A program made the position numbers and the translations under genes. The notes under the pieces were generated by a model, which saw nothing but the letters and a program-made list of their open reading frames with translations, did not search any database and was not told the origin of the DNA. A stretch of DNA of 35,654 nucleotides, from NCBI GenBank assembly GCA_003210115.1, contig QCNM01000008.1, positions 1 to 35,654 of the forward strand, read 5' to 3'. Positions 1-9,576 of this stretch are shown here, in pieces. The first letter of the stretch is position 1. The number at the start of each line of letters is the position of its first letter. This DNA is from SAR116 cluster bacterium AG-426-A06. GTDB lineage: Bacteria; Pseudomonadota; Alphaproteobacteria; Puniceispirillales; Marisalimonadaceae.

Positions 1-1
1 T

Positions 2-118
2 AATAATATTGAAATAAAAGTTAAGCCCAAACATATTAAAATTGGTACTAAAGTTATTGCAAGAATTGACAATACGGGTGAAAAACCAAGAGTTGTTTTT
101 GATATTGCAAAGGATTAA
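2..118 (+). CDS. DUF35-like OB-fold protein, C-terminal fragment (5' end outside window)
   Basis: An open frame enters from the window edge and ends with TAA at 116-118, giving about 38 residues. The visible peptide is a short run of beta strands with a pattern like IGTKVIARID and a final PRVVFDIAKD, as expected for the end of an OB fold. DUF35 zinc-ribbon/OB-fold proteins bind acyl-CoA and are usually encoded next to a thiolase-like partner with which they form a complex. The next gene here, starting 3 bases after this stop, is exactly such a thiolase. The assignment therefore rests on context plus a short, weakly diagnostic tail. The zinc-ribbon cysteines would lie outside the window. Confidence 0.55.
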   Translation, partial: NNIEIKVKPKHIKIGTKVIARIDNTGEKPRVVFDIAKD

Positions 119-121
119 ATC

Positions 122-1300
122 ATGAATGAAATAAATAAAATAAGAGGTAAAACTGCAGTTGTAGGGTTGGCAGAGGCTGGCTGTGGTGTGACACCAGGTT
201 GGTCAGCAATGGAATTGATGGCGACTGCTGTTCATGATGCGCTTGATGATGCAGGAATAAATTTATCACAAGTTGACGGATTATTTGCAGCAACAGCATT
301 TCACTCAATGGCTGCAATGTCACTATCTGAATATTTAGGTGTAAGACCAAAATTTGCAGACGGTTCAAATATTGGTGGGTCAAGTTTTTTAGCTCATATA
401 ATCACTGCCGCAGTAGCACTTGAAATGGGGTTAATAAATACCGCAGTTATTGCATATGGCTCTAATCAAAGAAGTGCAGGTGGTTTTAAAACAATTTCAG
501 AACCTATGCCCTATGAAGCTGACTATAATCCAAGAATGCCAGTAAGCGCTTATGCCCTTGCTGCACAACGATATTTGCATGAATATGGAGCAAAGAAAGA
601 AGATTTAGCACTAGTAGCTGTATCAGCACGTGATTGGGCTTTATTAAATCCAAGAGCGTATATGCATGACAGAGGGCCTTTGACTATAAATGATGTCATG
701 AGTGCTCGTCCAATTGTAGATCCGTTAGGAAAATTAGATTGTTGTCTTGTTACAGACGGGGCAGCAGCAATTGTCATGACCAGATCTGACAAAGCTAAAG
801 ATTGTAAAAGCACACCAATTTATTTATTAGGTGCAGCTATGGAACATCATCACAGAATGATTTCAGAAATGCCCAATTTAACAAGAACTTCAGCTTTCGA
901 AAGTGGTCAAAGAGCATTTGAAATGTCAGGTTATAATCCTTCAGATATGGATACTATTCAACTTTATGACGCATTTACAATTAACCCCATTTTGTTTCTT
1001 GAAGATTTAGGTTTCTGCAAAAAAGGTGAGGGTAAAGATTTGATTAAAAATATCGGTCCTTCTGGATCTTTGCCTGTTAATACAAGTGGAGGAGGATTGT
1101 CTTGCGTTCATCCCGGCATGTATGGCTTGTTTGTAACTCTTGAGGCTCTAAGACAACTAAGAAACTCAGCTGGTGATGATGTTGGAAAAAGAAAAGAAGG
1201 TGGCTGGCTAAAAGATCCTAAACTTTCACTTGCTCACGGTAATGGCGGAGTTTTATCTAGCCAAGTTACTAATATATGGGGATTAGAAGAAACAATATAA
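122..1300 (+). CDS. Thiolase-like (SCP2-type) protein, probable non-catalytic-cysteine acyl-CoA enzyme
   Basis: A full-length thiolase-fold protein of 392 aa. The N-terminal half reads TAVVGLAEAG, then VDGLFAAT near residue 52, then GGSSFLAH at 85-92. The C-terminal half carries the thiolase loops NTSGGGLSCVHPG (320-332, His330) and AHGNGG (371-376). In classical thiolases a nucleophilic cysteine sits in the loop matching GGSSFLAH. Here that loop holds serines only, so this belongs to the SCP2-thiolase-like group (lipid-transfer or retro-aldol type) rather than a standard acetyl-CoA acetyltransferase. ATG follows an AAGGA ribosome site at 110-114 inside the preceding stop region, so it is probably translated together with the DUF35-like protein. 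Such pairs act in acyl-CoA side-chain or ring degradation. The substrate is unknown. It converges on the signalling operon. Confidence 0.85.
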   Translation: MNEINKIRGKTAVVGLAEAGCGVTPGWSAMELMATAVHDALDDAGINLSQVDGLFAATAFHSMAAMSLSEYLGVRPKFADGSNIGGSSFLAHIITAAVALEMGLINTAVIAYGSNQRSAGGFKTISEPMPYEADYNPRMPVSAYALAAQRYLHEYGAKKEDLALVAVSARDWALLNPRAYMHDRGPLTINDVMSARPIVDPLGKLDCCLVTDGAAAIVMTRSDKAKDCKSTPIYLLGAAMEHHHRMISEMPNLTRTSAFESGQRAFEMSGYNPSDMDTIQLYDAFTINPILFLEDLGFCKKGEGKDLIKNIGPSGSLPVNTSGGGLSCVHPGMYGLFVTLEALRQLRNSAGDDVGKRKEGGWLKDPKLSLAHGNGGVLSSQVTNIWGLEETI

Positions 1301-1317
1301 TTAAATATTTTGTAAAA

Positions 1318-2355
1318 TTAAATACATTCCAAAATTTCTGTTTCTTGGCCACTTTTTAATCTTTTCATTCCAACAGATTTTACATTCACCTCATTTCTGA
1401 CTGTCATATAAGCATCATTAGATATTAAAATTTGGTTTGGTTCTGAGATGTCGCAAATGTTAAATGCAATATTAACATTTTGACCTAATATATCATATTG
1501 TACTGTTTTATCACCAACTGTTCCTGCTACCAACGATCCATAATGTATACCGATATGTAAATCCCAAGGCGTTTCTAAATTTGATGCTATTTCTTTCAAT
1601 TTATAACCACAATCAACACAATTTTTTACAGATTGAGTATCAAAAGATGATAGTCCACTTACAGCTACAATAGCATCACCAACAGTTTTAATTTTTTCTA
1701 ATTTAAACTCTAAAAAGGTATTTTCGAATAATTTTATAATATTTTGTAAAGTCTCGATTACTAACTCAGGTTGGTTTTTTTCACAAAATGAAGTAAAGCC
1801 AACTAAGTCACAAATTAATATAGAAACCTCATCATATCTTCTTGGTCTAACAAATCCTGTTGTTTGTAATTCACTGACGACTGAATTTGGCATTACTGTT
1901 TTAAGAATTTGCTGAGATTTTTTCTTATCAGTTTCTACTTTGTCTAGATAAACTTCTTCTCTATCTCTCATTCCTTTTTTATCTAATGATGCATCAACTC
2001 GTGCTCTTAGTAATGTTCTGTTGAATGGTTTTGTCACAAAATCATCTGCACCATTTTTAATGCATTCAGCTGCTGTATCTACTTCATCAGAGGCTGTAAC
2101 CATTATTACAGGAATATTTCTTTGTACAGGGTTTCCTTTTAATTGTTTTAATACGTCAAGACCACTTATGTCTGGCATCATTAAATCTAGTAAAATTAAG
2201 TCAAATTTAGATTTATTAGCAAGATCTAACGCTTCCTTGCCACATTCTGCTAAAGAAATATTTTCAAAACCATCTCTTTTTAAACTTCTTTCAAGTGTAT
2301 ATCTATTGTCTTCTATATCATCCACTATTAGAATTTTAGCTTCTTTTTTATTCAT
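1318..2355 (-). CDS. Response regulator with class III nucleotidyl cyclase output domain
   Basis: A protein of 345 aa with two domains. Residues 5-125 are a receiver: acidic pair Asp12/Asp13, phospho-acceptor Asp57 in LLDLMMPD, Thr87 and Lys109 in VTKPF. A linker of about 45 residues leads to a class III cyclase domain (about 172-345). Its metal aspartates are Asp183 (ICDLVGFT) and Asp227 (KTVGDA). Lys223 and Asp288 (YDILGQNVN) are the adenine-selecting pair, which favours ATP over GTP. Asn295 is present, but the transition-state arginine of the usual VNxAxR motif is Asn299 here (VNIAFN), so activity may be weak or altered. It is the last gene of the operon, 2 bases after the upstream receiver gene, so it is a likely output of the giant kinase. 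The predicted product is cAMP, made in the cytoplasm. Confidence 0.88.
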   Translation of the reverse strand: MNKKEAKILIVDDIEDNRYTLERSLKRDGFENISLAECGKEALDLANKSKFDLILLDLMMPDISGLDVLKQLKGNPVQRNIPVIMVTASDEVDTAAECIKNGADDFVTKPFNRTLLRARVDASLDKKGMRDREEVYLDKVETDKKKSQQILKTVMPNSVVSELQTTGFVRPRRYDEVSILICDLVGFTSFCEKNQPELVIETLQNIIKLFENTFLEFKLEKIKTVGDAIVAVSGLSSFDTQSVKNCVDCGYKLKEIASNLETPWDLHIGIHYGSLVAGTVGDKTVQYDILGQNVNIAFNICDISEPNQILISNDAYMTVRNEVNVKSVGMKRLKSGQETEILECI

Positions 2356-2357
2356 AA

Positions 2358-2723
2358 TTATAAACCAAGTTGCTTATTAATCTTATTTAACAATCTTTCA
2401 ATATCTACTGGTTTAGTATCATAATCATTACAACCAGCATCAAGGGCTCTTTTTTTATGTTCTTCCATAGCATGTGCAGATAAAGCAATTATAGGAATTT
2501 TATTTAATTCATTTTTACTTTTAATAGTTTTTGTTGCTGTCCATCCATCCATTTTTGGTAAACTTAAATCCATTAAAATCAAATCTGGATTTTCTGAGGA
2601 AGCCATCTCAACTCCCATTTCTCCATCAGTTGCTACAACAATTTCAAAGCCTTTTCGTTTTAATCTTCTAGATAGCATATATACATTATCTTCGTTATCT
2701 TCTACATACAGAATTTTGGTCAT
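2358..2723 (-). CDS. Single-domain response regulator, DivK/CheY-like
   Basis: A receiver domain with no output domain, 121 aa. Key residues are Glu8/Asp9 (acid pocket), Asp52 in LILMDLSLP (phospho-acceptor), Ser82 and Lys104 in YDTKPVD. This pattern is typical of DivK-like shuttle receivers. The frame is open further upstream to 2765, but that start lies inside the kinase gene. The ATG at 2723 is preferred: it follows the kinase stop by one base (TAA-C-ATG), has an AGGACAGG ribosome site, and starts the peptide at MTKILYVED as in other receivers. The gene sits between the hybrid kinase and the receiver-cyclase. It may carry phosphate between them or compete as a phosphate sink. Confidence 0.9.
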   Translation of the reverse strand: MTKILYVEDNEDNVYMLSRRLKRKGFEIVVATDGEMGVEMASSENPDLILMDLSLPKMDGWTATKTIKSKNELNKIPIIALSAHAMEEHKKRALDAGCNDYDTKPVDIERLLNKINKQLGL

Positions 2724-2724
2724 G

Positions 2725-5700
2725 TTAACCTGTCCTTTTAATAACTTTATTAATTTCTTCAGCAATACTCAAAACTGTATCATCTGTTTTATGAATAACT
2801 TTTTCAGTTTCATTTTTCAAAAAGCTTTTATCATTATCGTCTAAATCAGCTCCTGTTAAAACTAAAATTGGGATAGATTTAATTTTTGTATCTTTTATTT
2901 CGCTCAGAAATTCAAAACCATTCATTATAGGCATCATTAAATCAAGAAGAATAATATCTGGTAAATTTTCTTCATTATTTAATTTTATCAATGCTTCTTT
3001 TCCATTAGAAGCTTCAGTGACAATATTACCTTGTTTTTCTAGTATCTCTCTTACTGTAAATCTTAAGTTTTCATCATCTTCAATAATACAAATTTTAAGA
3101 TTTTCACTTTTTCCAATTAATGATTGAATAGAATTAATTAAACGATCTTTTTCTATTGGTTTAGAAACAAAATCAGCTGCGCCTAGAGAAAAACCTTTGT
3201 TTTTTTCATCTAAAATTGAAGCCATTACTACCGGTATTTTTGATACTTCTGGATCTGCTTTTAGTGTTCTAAGAACTGACCAGCCATCCATCTCAGGCAT
3301 TAGAATATCTAAAGTTATCAAATTAGGCTTAATTTTTCTTGCCAATTCAATTCCTTCTTTACCATTATTTGCAATAACTACATTATAAGCATCTTTTGTT
3401 AATTGACGTTTTATTAATTCACTAACAGTTGGATCGTCATCAATAATTAAAATAGTTTTTGCATTTTGATTTTCAATTGAAACTACATTTTCAATTAATG
3501 AGCTTTGGGATAGTTTTTTATTTTTAATATCCTCAGAAGCTCCCAAATAGTCAGCTAGAAAAGACGCAGTAAATGTAGTTCCTTTATTCATTTCACTTTT
3601 TACAGTTACATCACCACCCATCATTATAGCTAATTGTTTAGAAATAGTTAAACCTAAACCTGTTCCTCCATATTTTCTAGTAGTAGAGCTATCGGCTTGC
3701 ACAAAAGAATTAAATAATCTACTCATTTGTTCTTTTGTCATTCCAATTCCTGTATCAGATACTGAGATAGAAATTAAATCACCAGACTTATTTTTCTTTT
3801 TATCAACTTTTAATGTAATTTCTCCTTTCTCGGTAAACTTACAAGCATTTGAAATTAAATTAAGTATTACCTGTTTTACTCTTGTTTGGTCTGCTGTGAC
3901 CATATCTAATTCTTTTTGGAAATTGACGTTTAACTTATTATTATTTTTATTTGCCAATGGTTGAGATGTTTTAACAATCTCATCAATAATAAGTCTAAGT
4001 TCAAAAGTTTCATTAAATAATTCAATTCGTCCAGCCTCAATTTTTGACAAATCAAGAACGTCATTTATCAAGGCAAGTAAATGTTTTCCAGCATTAAAAA
4101 CTCTATCTAGTGGTTCAATAAAATCATCAAGTTCATCATCTAATGCATCCTCTTTAAGCATCTCTGTTAATCCAATAATTGCATTTAAGGGAGTTCTCAA
4201 TTCATGTGACATATTTGCTAAAAATTGACTTTTTGTTTTATTAGCTTCATTTGCTTTTTCTTTTTCAACATCCAATTGTTTAATGGTTATGTTTAGTTCT
4301 TGTTCTCTATTAACTAATTCGGTTATGTTTGAAAATATAGAGAATAATCCGCCATCTTTTAATCGTGTTGAGGTCGCTTGCCATTTCGAGTCATCGAAGA
4401 AAGTTGGTGAGATAAATGTATGTTCTCCAGTTATTTTTTTTCTATTATCTAAAACATTATCGTAAAAATCTTTTTCTGATTTTAAATCATTGAACTTTAA
4501 AAATTTATTTCTTTTCTGAAGTTTAACATAATCTGGATAATGGATAATTTTTTCGTGAGGAATACCTCCTCTTTTCCAAATATTTTTGGCAAAAGTATTT
4601 GCCATTAATAATTTATCATTTTTATCCCACCATGTAATACCATGTGGCATGCTATTTATAGCATCTTGCATTCTTTGTTCAACTTCTTGTAATTTTTGTT
4701 CCATTAATTTTCTTGAATTTATGTTTTCCACTAAGCCATTAAATCGGATAGCATTTCCTTTTTCATCCCAAATAGCTCTACCACGCGTTCTAAACCATTC
4801 CACTTTTTTTGTCTTGTTATCAAACATTTGTCTATGTTCATGGTCAAACAGATGAGTTTTATTTTTGAAATGCTCAACGGTTGCCTTTTTATATGCTTCT
4901 CTATCTTCTTTAAATACTGCATTAAATGCTTCTTCTTCAGAGATTGTTTGTAAAACATTTCGTTTTGAGGGGTGTGTTAAAACAACAGTTTTATTTGATA
5001 TGTCCCAATCAAAAATATATGCATTAATGGCTTCTGCCATTAATAAAAAACGCTTTTCATTTTCTATTAACTTATTTTCATTTTCTTTTAAATCTGTTAT
5101 ATCATCCATAACTTGTGTATATGTATTATCAGATAATTTTGTAAAAAAACCAGCATAAGTATTTCCATTGGTATATTTAGTTTCAAATCTTGATGCACCT
5201 TGTAATTTTTGAATTTCTTTTTCACGTTTTGATATGAATTCGTTTTTGGTCATATCTTTTGGTACTATTAAATCACCACTTTTAATTATTGATTCAACAA
5301 GCTGTTTTCTTGATACTCCATCTTTTAAATTAAAATTATGTAATTTTTTAATATTTTTAATAGCAGTATTGTTTGCATGAATAAGCTTATGGTTTTCATC
5401 CCACAACATGAAAACATTTGGTATCTGATCAATCGCATTAATAAGTTGGCTCATATCTCTTTCTTTTTTCTTTATATCAGAAATATCAGTCCAAACTTGA
5501 AGAAATCCTCCATCATCTAATCTATTAGTTATTCCAAGCAAAGTTTTATCATTTTCAAAATTAGTTTCAAATTTTGTTTCTTTTGCTGTTTGTGAATACT
5601 CTTTAAGTCTATTTTTTAACCATGTTTGAGGATTGATTCCTTTAGGTGGTATTATTTTTTTCTTGTTGATTGCGTGAGAAACCATTTTCTTTCTAGTAAT

Positions 5701-8133
5701 ACCTTTTTTAAGTTCAAACCCAATTTTTTTTTGAAAGTTTCTAGATGCTTTATTAGCCATTATAAGTTCATCTTTTTTATCCCACAAATAAATTTGACTA
5801 GGGGTTAATTCAATTGCATCACTGAGTTGTTTTAGAGATTTTTCATTTTCTTTTAATTTTGTTATATCAGTGACAATTTGTAATGTGCCACCGTCAGGAA
5901 GTCTTGAAGTTGAAACATAATCAACTCCACCATCATCATAAAAAGCTTCAAAAAATTCTTGTCCTTTCAAGGAGTTAAACTTTTTAATTCTTTCTTTAAT
6001 GAATTCTTTTGGTGACAATTTACCGTCTGTTTTGACTAAACCTTTACTCAATAAATTTTCAACTAATTTTATTCTTGAAGCTCCAGGAACCATTTTGAAA
6101 TTTTTGTCTTCATATTTCTCTACAGCTTTTTTATTTGCCATTATTAAGTTATTATTTTTGTCCCAAAGCATCACATCATTTGGAAGAAAATCTATTGCAT
6201 CAACCAACTGCTTAAATTCTTTTTCTTTTTTCTTAACTTCAGTAATGTTAGTTACAATTTGAAGTGTTCCTCCATCAGGTAATCGTTTAGAAATAGCTAA
6301 TGAAGAATTTCCGCTAGAGAACTCAACTTCTCTTCTATCTTCGTCAATTAACTTATCAAAAGCTTTCTTTCTCTCTAAAATAAAATCTTTTGTAGATTGT
6401 CCTTTTTTTGGAAGAAAAACACCTTTTTTAACACCATTTTTCACCATTTCTAATCTTGAGGCTCCTGGTATTAAATTAAAGCCAAGCTTTTTTTGGTCAG
6501 TTCTTGAACTTTGATTTGCCATAACGAGATTATTATTTCTATCCCACAACATAAAAGTATTTGGCATCACATCTACTGCATCAGCAAGTTGCTTCAATTT
6601 TGTTTCTCTATTTTTTATCTCGGTAATGTTTGACCATAACGAAATTGTACTACCGTCATCTAGGCGTGTTTCATTAAACAATAATGTCATTCCATTATTA
6701 AATGCAGTTTCTCTAATTCTTTGACCTCTAAGCTTTTGCCAACTTAATCGTCTTTTCTTCATATGTTGCTCTAAAGAGAGACCTTCCTCAGGTTTAACAA
6801 AACCTTTTTCTTGCATGTGATTTGCTAAATCCTTACGATTGCAACCAATTTTTAAATTAAATTTGAATTGCTTTAAAAATAAAATAGCACTTTGATTATG
6901 AGCTATTAAAAAATCATTTTTATCCCAAAACATTAATCCATTTGGTAAAATGTCAATACCTTTTTTTAATCTCTCTAATTCAGCTTCTTTTTTCTTGATT
7001 TCAGTAATATCTGTAAAAAATTGTAACATACCACCATCGGATAACTTTGTAGCAGAAACAATGTTTATTTTTCCATTATTATGTATATTTTGAAAAGTTT
7101 GATTCCCTTTTAAATTTGCATATTCTTTATTTCTACTATCTAAAAATTCTTTTTTTGTCATTCCATTTGGTGGAAGTATGTGTCCTTTGTAGACAGCATT
7201 ATATGTCATTTTTTGTCTTGTGAGATTTTTATCAAGTTTATTCCCAGAAAATTTCTGAAATCTTTTTTTGGCTTCATCATTACCTAAAATCAACTTATCG
7301 TTCTTATCCCAAACAAGAACTGGTGATGGCAATTCTTGAATTGCAGAATTAAGTTGTTTATTTTCTAATTCTGTCTGCTTAGAAGATGTTATATCTGTAA
7401 ATAATTGCATTATACCACCATCACTTAATTTTATTTCATTCATCAAATATGTAGAGCCATCTTTAGTATTAACTTCATTTGTAGATGTTTTAAGTTTTTT
7501 TCTATCAGAGATTCTTTTCTTAATATATTGTTCTTTTGATTTTTTATCTTTTAAAACGTACGCACCTTTTTTGAGATTATTTTCAAACATATCTTTCCAA
7601 TTAGTTCCAATTTTCACAGAGGGTATTTTCATTTTTTTAAAAACATCATTAATTTTTTTATTTTTTGATATTAGATTATCATTCTCGTCCCATAAAATTA
7701 CTCCAAGTGGAACTTCTTCAATTGCATTAATGAGTCTTTTCCTTTCGGTTTCTTGTTCTATTATTTTTGTAACATTTGTCATTAAAGAGAGGATGTTTCC
7801 AGAAGGCGTGACTGTATCCTTTATTTGAATCCATCTTCCTGTAGGGCCTTTAACGACACATTCTTGAGCTTTTTTTGTTTTTTTGGCTTTCTTGAATTGA
7901 TTAATACGATCCTTGATCTCTTTTTCAGAAACTAGTTTCTTTTTACGTATTTTTTCAATTCTTTCGTAAAAACTTTCTCCTATTATGTAAGGTACATTTA
8001 ATCTGACAAATCGTTTTTCCATGTCAATATTTCTATAGATCAGCTTATCATTCTTATCCCATAATAATATTCCAGTCTCTTCATGATCAAAGGCTTCAAT
8101 TAAACTTTCGGCTATTTGAATATCAATTTCCAT
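2725..8133 (-). CDS. Giant cytoplasmic hybrid histidine kinase with ten tandem PAS modules and two receivers
   Basis: A protein of 1802 aa with no transmembrane segment or signal peptide. The N-terminal ~1270 residues are PAS modules, each marked by a WDxND-like strand with Trp at about 25, 148, 275, 403, 530, 657, 784, 911, 1043 and 1169. Most modules end in a DGG...TDIT cassette. Nine look like PAS_7; the ninth (Trp1043) differs and resembles PAS_3. Then come HisKA with [10 protein letters not shown] (His1310), HATPase with an N box near 1427, DTGIGM near 1462 and [11 protein letters not shown] near 1495, receiver 1 (Asp1609) and receiver 2 (Asp1731). It should sense several cytoplasmic or membrane-derived signals, autophosphorylate His1310 and pass phosphate to its own receivers and the downstream regulators. 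No HPt domain is visible. ATG at 8133 has a GGAGAG ribosome site and starts 1 base after the upstream stop. Confidence 0.95.
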   Translation of the reverse strand: MEIDIQIAESLIEAFDHEETGILLWDKNDKLIYRNIDMEKRFVRLNVPYIIGESFYERIEKIRKKKLVSEKEIKDRINQFKKAKKTKKAQECVVKGPTGRWIQIKDTVTPSGNILSLMTNVTKIIEQETERKRLINAIEEVPLGVILWDENDNLISKNKKINDVFKKMKIPSVKIGTNWKDMFENNLKKGAYVLKDKKSKEQYIKKRISDRKKLKTSTNEVNTKDGSTYLMNEIKLSDGGIMQLFTDITSSKQTELENKQLNSAIQELPSPVLVWDKNDKLILGNDEAKKRFQKFSGNKLDKNLTRQKMTYNAVYKGHILPPNGMTKKEFLDSRNKEYANLKGNQTFQNIHNNGKINIVSATKLSDGGMLQFFTDITEIKKKEAELERLKKGIDILPNGLMFWDKNDFLIAHNQSAILFLKQFKFNLKIGCNRKDLANHMQEKGFVKPEEGLSLEQHMKKRRLSWQKLRGQRIRETAFNNGMTLLFNETRLDDGSTISLWSNITEIKNRETKLKQLADAVDVMPNTFMLWDRNNNLVMANQSSRTDQKKLGFNLIPGASRLEMVKNGVKKGVFLPKKGQSTKDFILERKKAFDKLIDEDRREVEFSSGNSSLAISKRLPDGGTLQIVTNITEVKKKEKEFKQLVDAIDFLPNDVMLWDKNNNLIMANKKAVEKYEDKNFKMVPGASRIKLVENLLSKGLVKTDGKLSPKEFIKERIKKFNSLKGQEFFEAFYDDGGVDYVSTSRLPDGGTLQIVTDITKLKENEKSLKQLSDAIELTPSQIYLWDKKDELIMANKASRNFQKKIGFELKKGITRKKMVSHAINKKKIIPPKGINPQTWLKNRLKEYSQTAKETKFETNFENDKTLLGITNRLDDGGFLQVWTDISDIKKKERDMSQLINAIDQIPNVFMLWDENHKLIHANNTAIKNIKKLHNFNLKDGVSRKQLVESIIKSGDLIVPKDMTKNEFISKREKEIQKLQGASRFETKYTNGNTYAGFFTKLSDNTYTQVMDDITDLKENENKLIENEKRFLLMAEAINAYIFDWDISNKTVVLTHPSKRNVLQTISEEEAFNAVFKEDREAYKKATVEHFKNKTHLFDHEHRQMFDNKTKKVEWFRTRGRAIWDEKGNAIRFNGLVENINSRKLMEQKLQEVEQRMQDAINSMPHGITWWDKNDKLLMANTFAKNIWKRGGIPHEKIIHYPDYVKLQKRNKFLKFNDLKSEKDFYDNVLDNRKKITGEHTFISPTFFDDSKWQATSTRLKDGGLFSIFSNITELVNREQELNITIKQLDVEKEKANEANKTKSQFLANMSHELRTPLNAIIGLTEMLKEDALDDELDDFIEPLDRVFNAGKHLLALINDVLDLSKIEAGRIELFNETFELRLIIDEIVKTSQPLANKNNNKLNVNFQKELDMVTADQTRVKQVILNLISNACKFTEKGEITLKVDKKKNKSGDLISISVSDTGIGMTKEQMSRLFNSFVQADSSTTRKYGGTGLGLTISKQLAIMMGGDVTVKSEMNKGTTFTASFLADYLGASEDIKNKKLSQSSLIENVVSIENQNAKTILIIDDDPTVSELIKRQLTKDAYNVVIANNGKEGIELARKIKPNLITLDILMPEMDGWSVLRTLKADPEVSKIPVVMASILDEKNKGFSLGAADFVSKPIEKDRLINSIQSLIGKSENLKICIIEDDENLRFTVREILEKQGNIVTEASNGKEALIKLNNEENLPDIILLDLMMPIMNGFEFLSEIKDTKIKSIPILVLTGADLDDNDKSFLKNETEKVIHKTDDTVLSIAEEINKVIKRTG

Positions 8134-8134
8134 A

Positions 8135-8356
8135 TTACTCTCCAGTCAATGGCTTATAATTATTTTTAAGTTTCCTCAATCTATTAGAAAGTTCATAAAA
8201 ACATCCTTTTAAAAATATGTTTGAGGTATTAACCTTTTCATCTAGTTCTTTTTCTATTATTAAAAAAAAAACAAAACGTAGTGTTGAACCATCGTAAAAA
8301 GATGTATTAACATTACAAATAGGCATTAATCCTTTTAATCTATGATTAATAATCAT
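8135..8356 (-). CDS. Small protein of unknown function heading the signalling operon
   Basis: A protein of 73 aa, not recognised. It is judged real because a strong ribosome site (GAGGAG, about 6 bases from ATG) precedes it, the stop is one base from the kinase ATG, and no other gene occupies the stretch. The N-terminal part contains LKGLMPIC, which resembles the LxGLLPIC element found at the ends of some sensor and diguanylate cyclase domains, but the usual following cysteines are absent. The middle is hydrophobic (RFVFFLII) and the C-terminal half is a basic, probably helical stretch ([13 protein letters not shown]). It could be a regulator or partner of the kinase, or a leader peptide that sets kinase translation. 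No function can be assigned. Confidence 0.6.
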   Translation of the reverse strand: MIINHRLKGLMPICNVNTSFYDGSTLRFVFFLIIEKELDEKVNTSNIFLKGCFYELSNRLRKLKNNYKPLTGE

Positions 8357-8598
8357 ATAAACTCCTCAATTTTATTTAAAATTAATTATTTATTAAAAAC
8401 AAGGTTAATAATCATATATAAATTTTATAGATATAATTTTAATAGAACTGCTAAAAAATTTATCAATATGCTTTTAAAGCTTTAAAAACATTTTTCAAAT
8501 TGGTAGAACAATTAAAAATAAAAATTTTAAATTTAAGAAAATCCTTATTATTTTAAGTTAACAAATCTACAATTTGCTTCATTGAGATTTGACTTTAA
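8357..8598. other. 242-base intergenic region, promoter of signalling operon and end of the QOR operon
   Basis: The longest gene-free stretch in the window, almost entirely A/T. It must hold the minus-strand promoter of the signalling operon. A possible but weak pair is TTGATA (complement of 8461-8466) with TAAAAT about 19 bases further on. The 14-base word ttaataatcatata occurs at 8346-8359 (over the start codon) and again at 8405-8418. The end near 8600 holds a hairpin listed separately. No open frame with a credible ribosome site was seen. Confidence 0.5.
8562..8591 (-). terminator. Hairpin downstream of the QOR-like gene, candidate intrinsic terminator
   Basis: An inverted repeat begins 7 bases after the stop codon of the dehydrogenase gene. 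CAAATCT (8562-8568) plus CAAT (8570-8573) pairs with ATTG (8581-8584) plus AGATTTG (8585-8591), with one bulged base and a 7-base loop. The position fits termination of the 10381-8599 operon. The stem is AT-rich and the run of T after it is short and broken, so strength is doubtful. Confidence 0.4.
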
Positions 8599-9570
8599 TT
8601 ATGGGTATAAAACAACTTTACCTTTTGTACCTCTATTTAGTATCTTATCAAGTGCTTTAGAAGCATCTTGAAGTTTAAATTTTTCTTCAATTTGTGGATT
8701 AATTTTTCCATCTTCAAACCAATTAAATAACTCATTCATATTTTCTTTAAATGCATCAGTATTATTTCGAGTAAAAGCACCCCAAAAGACACCCACAATA
8801 TCGAATTCTTTTACCAGTGCAAGATTAATTGGAAATTTAGGAATTTTTCCAGAAGCAAATCCAATGACTAAAATTTTGCCATATCTAGATAGTGCTCTTG
8901 ATGCTTCTTCAAAAAGTTCACCTCCAACAGGGTCAAATATAACATCCACTCCTTTATTATTTGTTAATTCTTTTAATTGGTCTTTTATGTTTTCATAACC
9001 AATTGTAATATCAGCACCTAAACTTTTTGTGTAATTTTGTTTTTCAATTGAAGATGCTGCTGCAATAACTTTAGCTCCCATGATTTTTCCAATTTGAATT
9101 GCAGCAATACCAGTAGAACCTGAAGCTCCTAAAACTACTAAGGTATCACCTTTTTTTAAATTGGCTCTTTGTTTTAGAGCATAATGAGATGTGCCATAAG
9201 CGCATAAAAGTGCACATGCTTGGTCATGTTCCATTTCAATTGGTATTTTGTAAACAGACGTTTTATTAAGAAGATTATATTCTGAATATCCTCCTAACTG
9301 AGATAAACCAGCAACTCTATCTCCAATTTTAAATTCAGTAACTTCTGAGCCTATATTAAATACTTCACCTGAAACTTCCATTCCTGGTGTAAAGGGTACA
9401 GGTGGTTTAAGTTGATATTTACCTTGAACAAGAAGGCCGTCTGGAAAATTTACACCTGAAGAAAAAACTTTAATTAAAATATCATCTGGATTTTTTATCT
9501 CAGGAATATCAACTTCTTTGTAAACCAAAGTATCTAAAGGACCAAAGTTTTCACAAATTATTGTTTTCAT
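8599..9570 (-). CDS. Zinc-independent NADPH:quinone oxidoreductase-like dehydrogenase (MDR family)
   Basis: A medium-chain dehydrogenase/reductase of 323 aa, the usual length for quinone oxidoreductases. The N-terminal GroES-like part contains GVNFPDGLLVQGKY (39-52) and TPGMEVSGEV (61-70). The Rossmann part contains the nucleotide loop LGASGSTG (147-154). The cysteine and histidine ligands of zinc alcohol dehydrogenases are missing, which places it with NAD(P)H-dependent quinone or enoyl/enone reductases. Substrates in this family include quinones, enones and acryloyl-CoA-type thioesters, so in this setting reduction of a ring-cleavage intermediate is plausible but unproven. It is the last of three coupled genes, starting 6 bases after the MaoC gene, and is followed by a candidate terminator. 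Confidence 0.88.
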   Translation of the reverse strand: MKTIICENFGPLDTLVYKEVDIPEIKNPDDILIKVFSSGVNFPDGLLVQGKYQLKPPVPFTPGMEVSGEVFNIGSEVTEFKIGDRVAGLSQLGGYSEYNLLNKTSVYKIPIEMEHDQACALLCAYGTSHYALKQRANLKKGDTLVVLGASGSTGIAAIQIGKIMGAKVIAAASSIEKQNYTKSLGADITIGYENIKDQLKELTNNKGVDVIFDPVGGELFEEASRALSRYGKILVIGFASGKIPKFPINLALVKEFDIVGVFWGAFTRNNTDAFKENMNELFNWFEDGKINPQIEEKFKLQDASKALDKILNRGTKGKVVLYP

Positions 9571-9576
9571 TTTAAC

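Noticed and set aside
1301-1317. Terminator between the thiolase-like and cyclase genes
   Set aside because: Only a short A/T inverted repeat (ATTTT-GT-AAAAT) is present, as expected by chance at this base composition.
2358-2765. Longer receiver open frame starting at 2765
   Set aside because: It would overlap the kinase gene and add residues before the conserved receiver start; the ATG at 2723 has a ribosome site.
4283-7828. Several plus-strand open frames of 60-97 codons inside the kinase gene
   Set aside because: They are antisense to a clear coding frame, lack ribosome sites and contain low-complexity hydrophobic sequence typical of reversed AT-rich genes.
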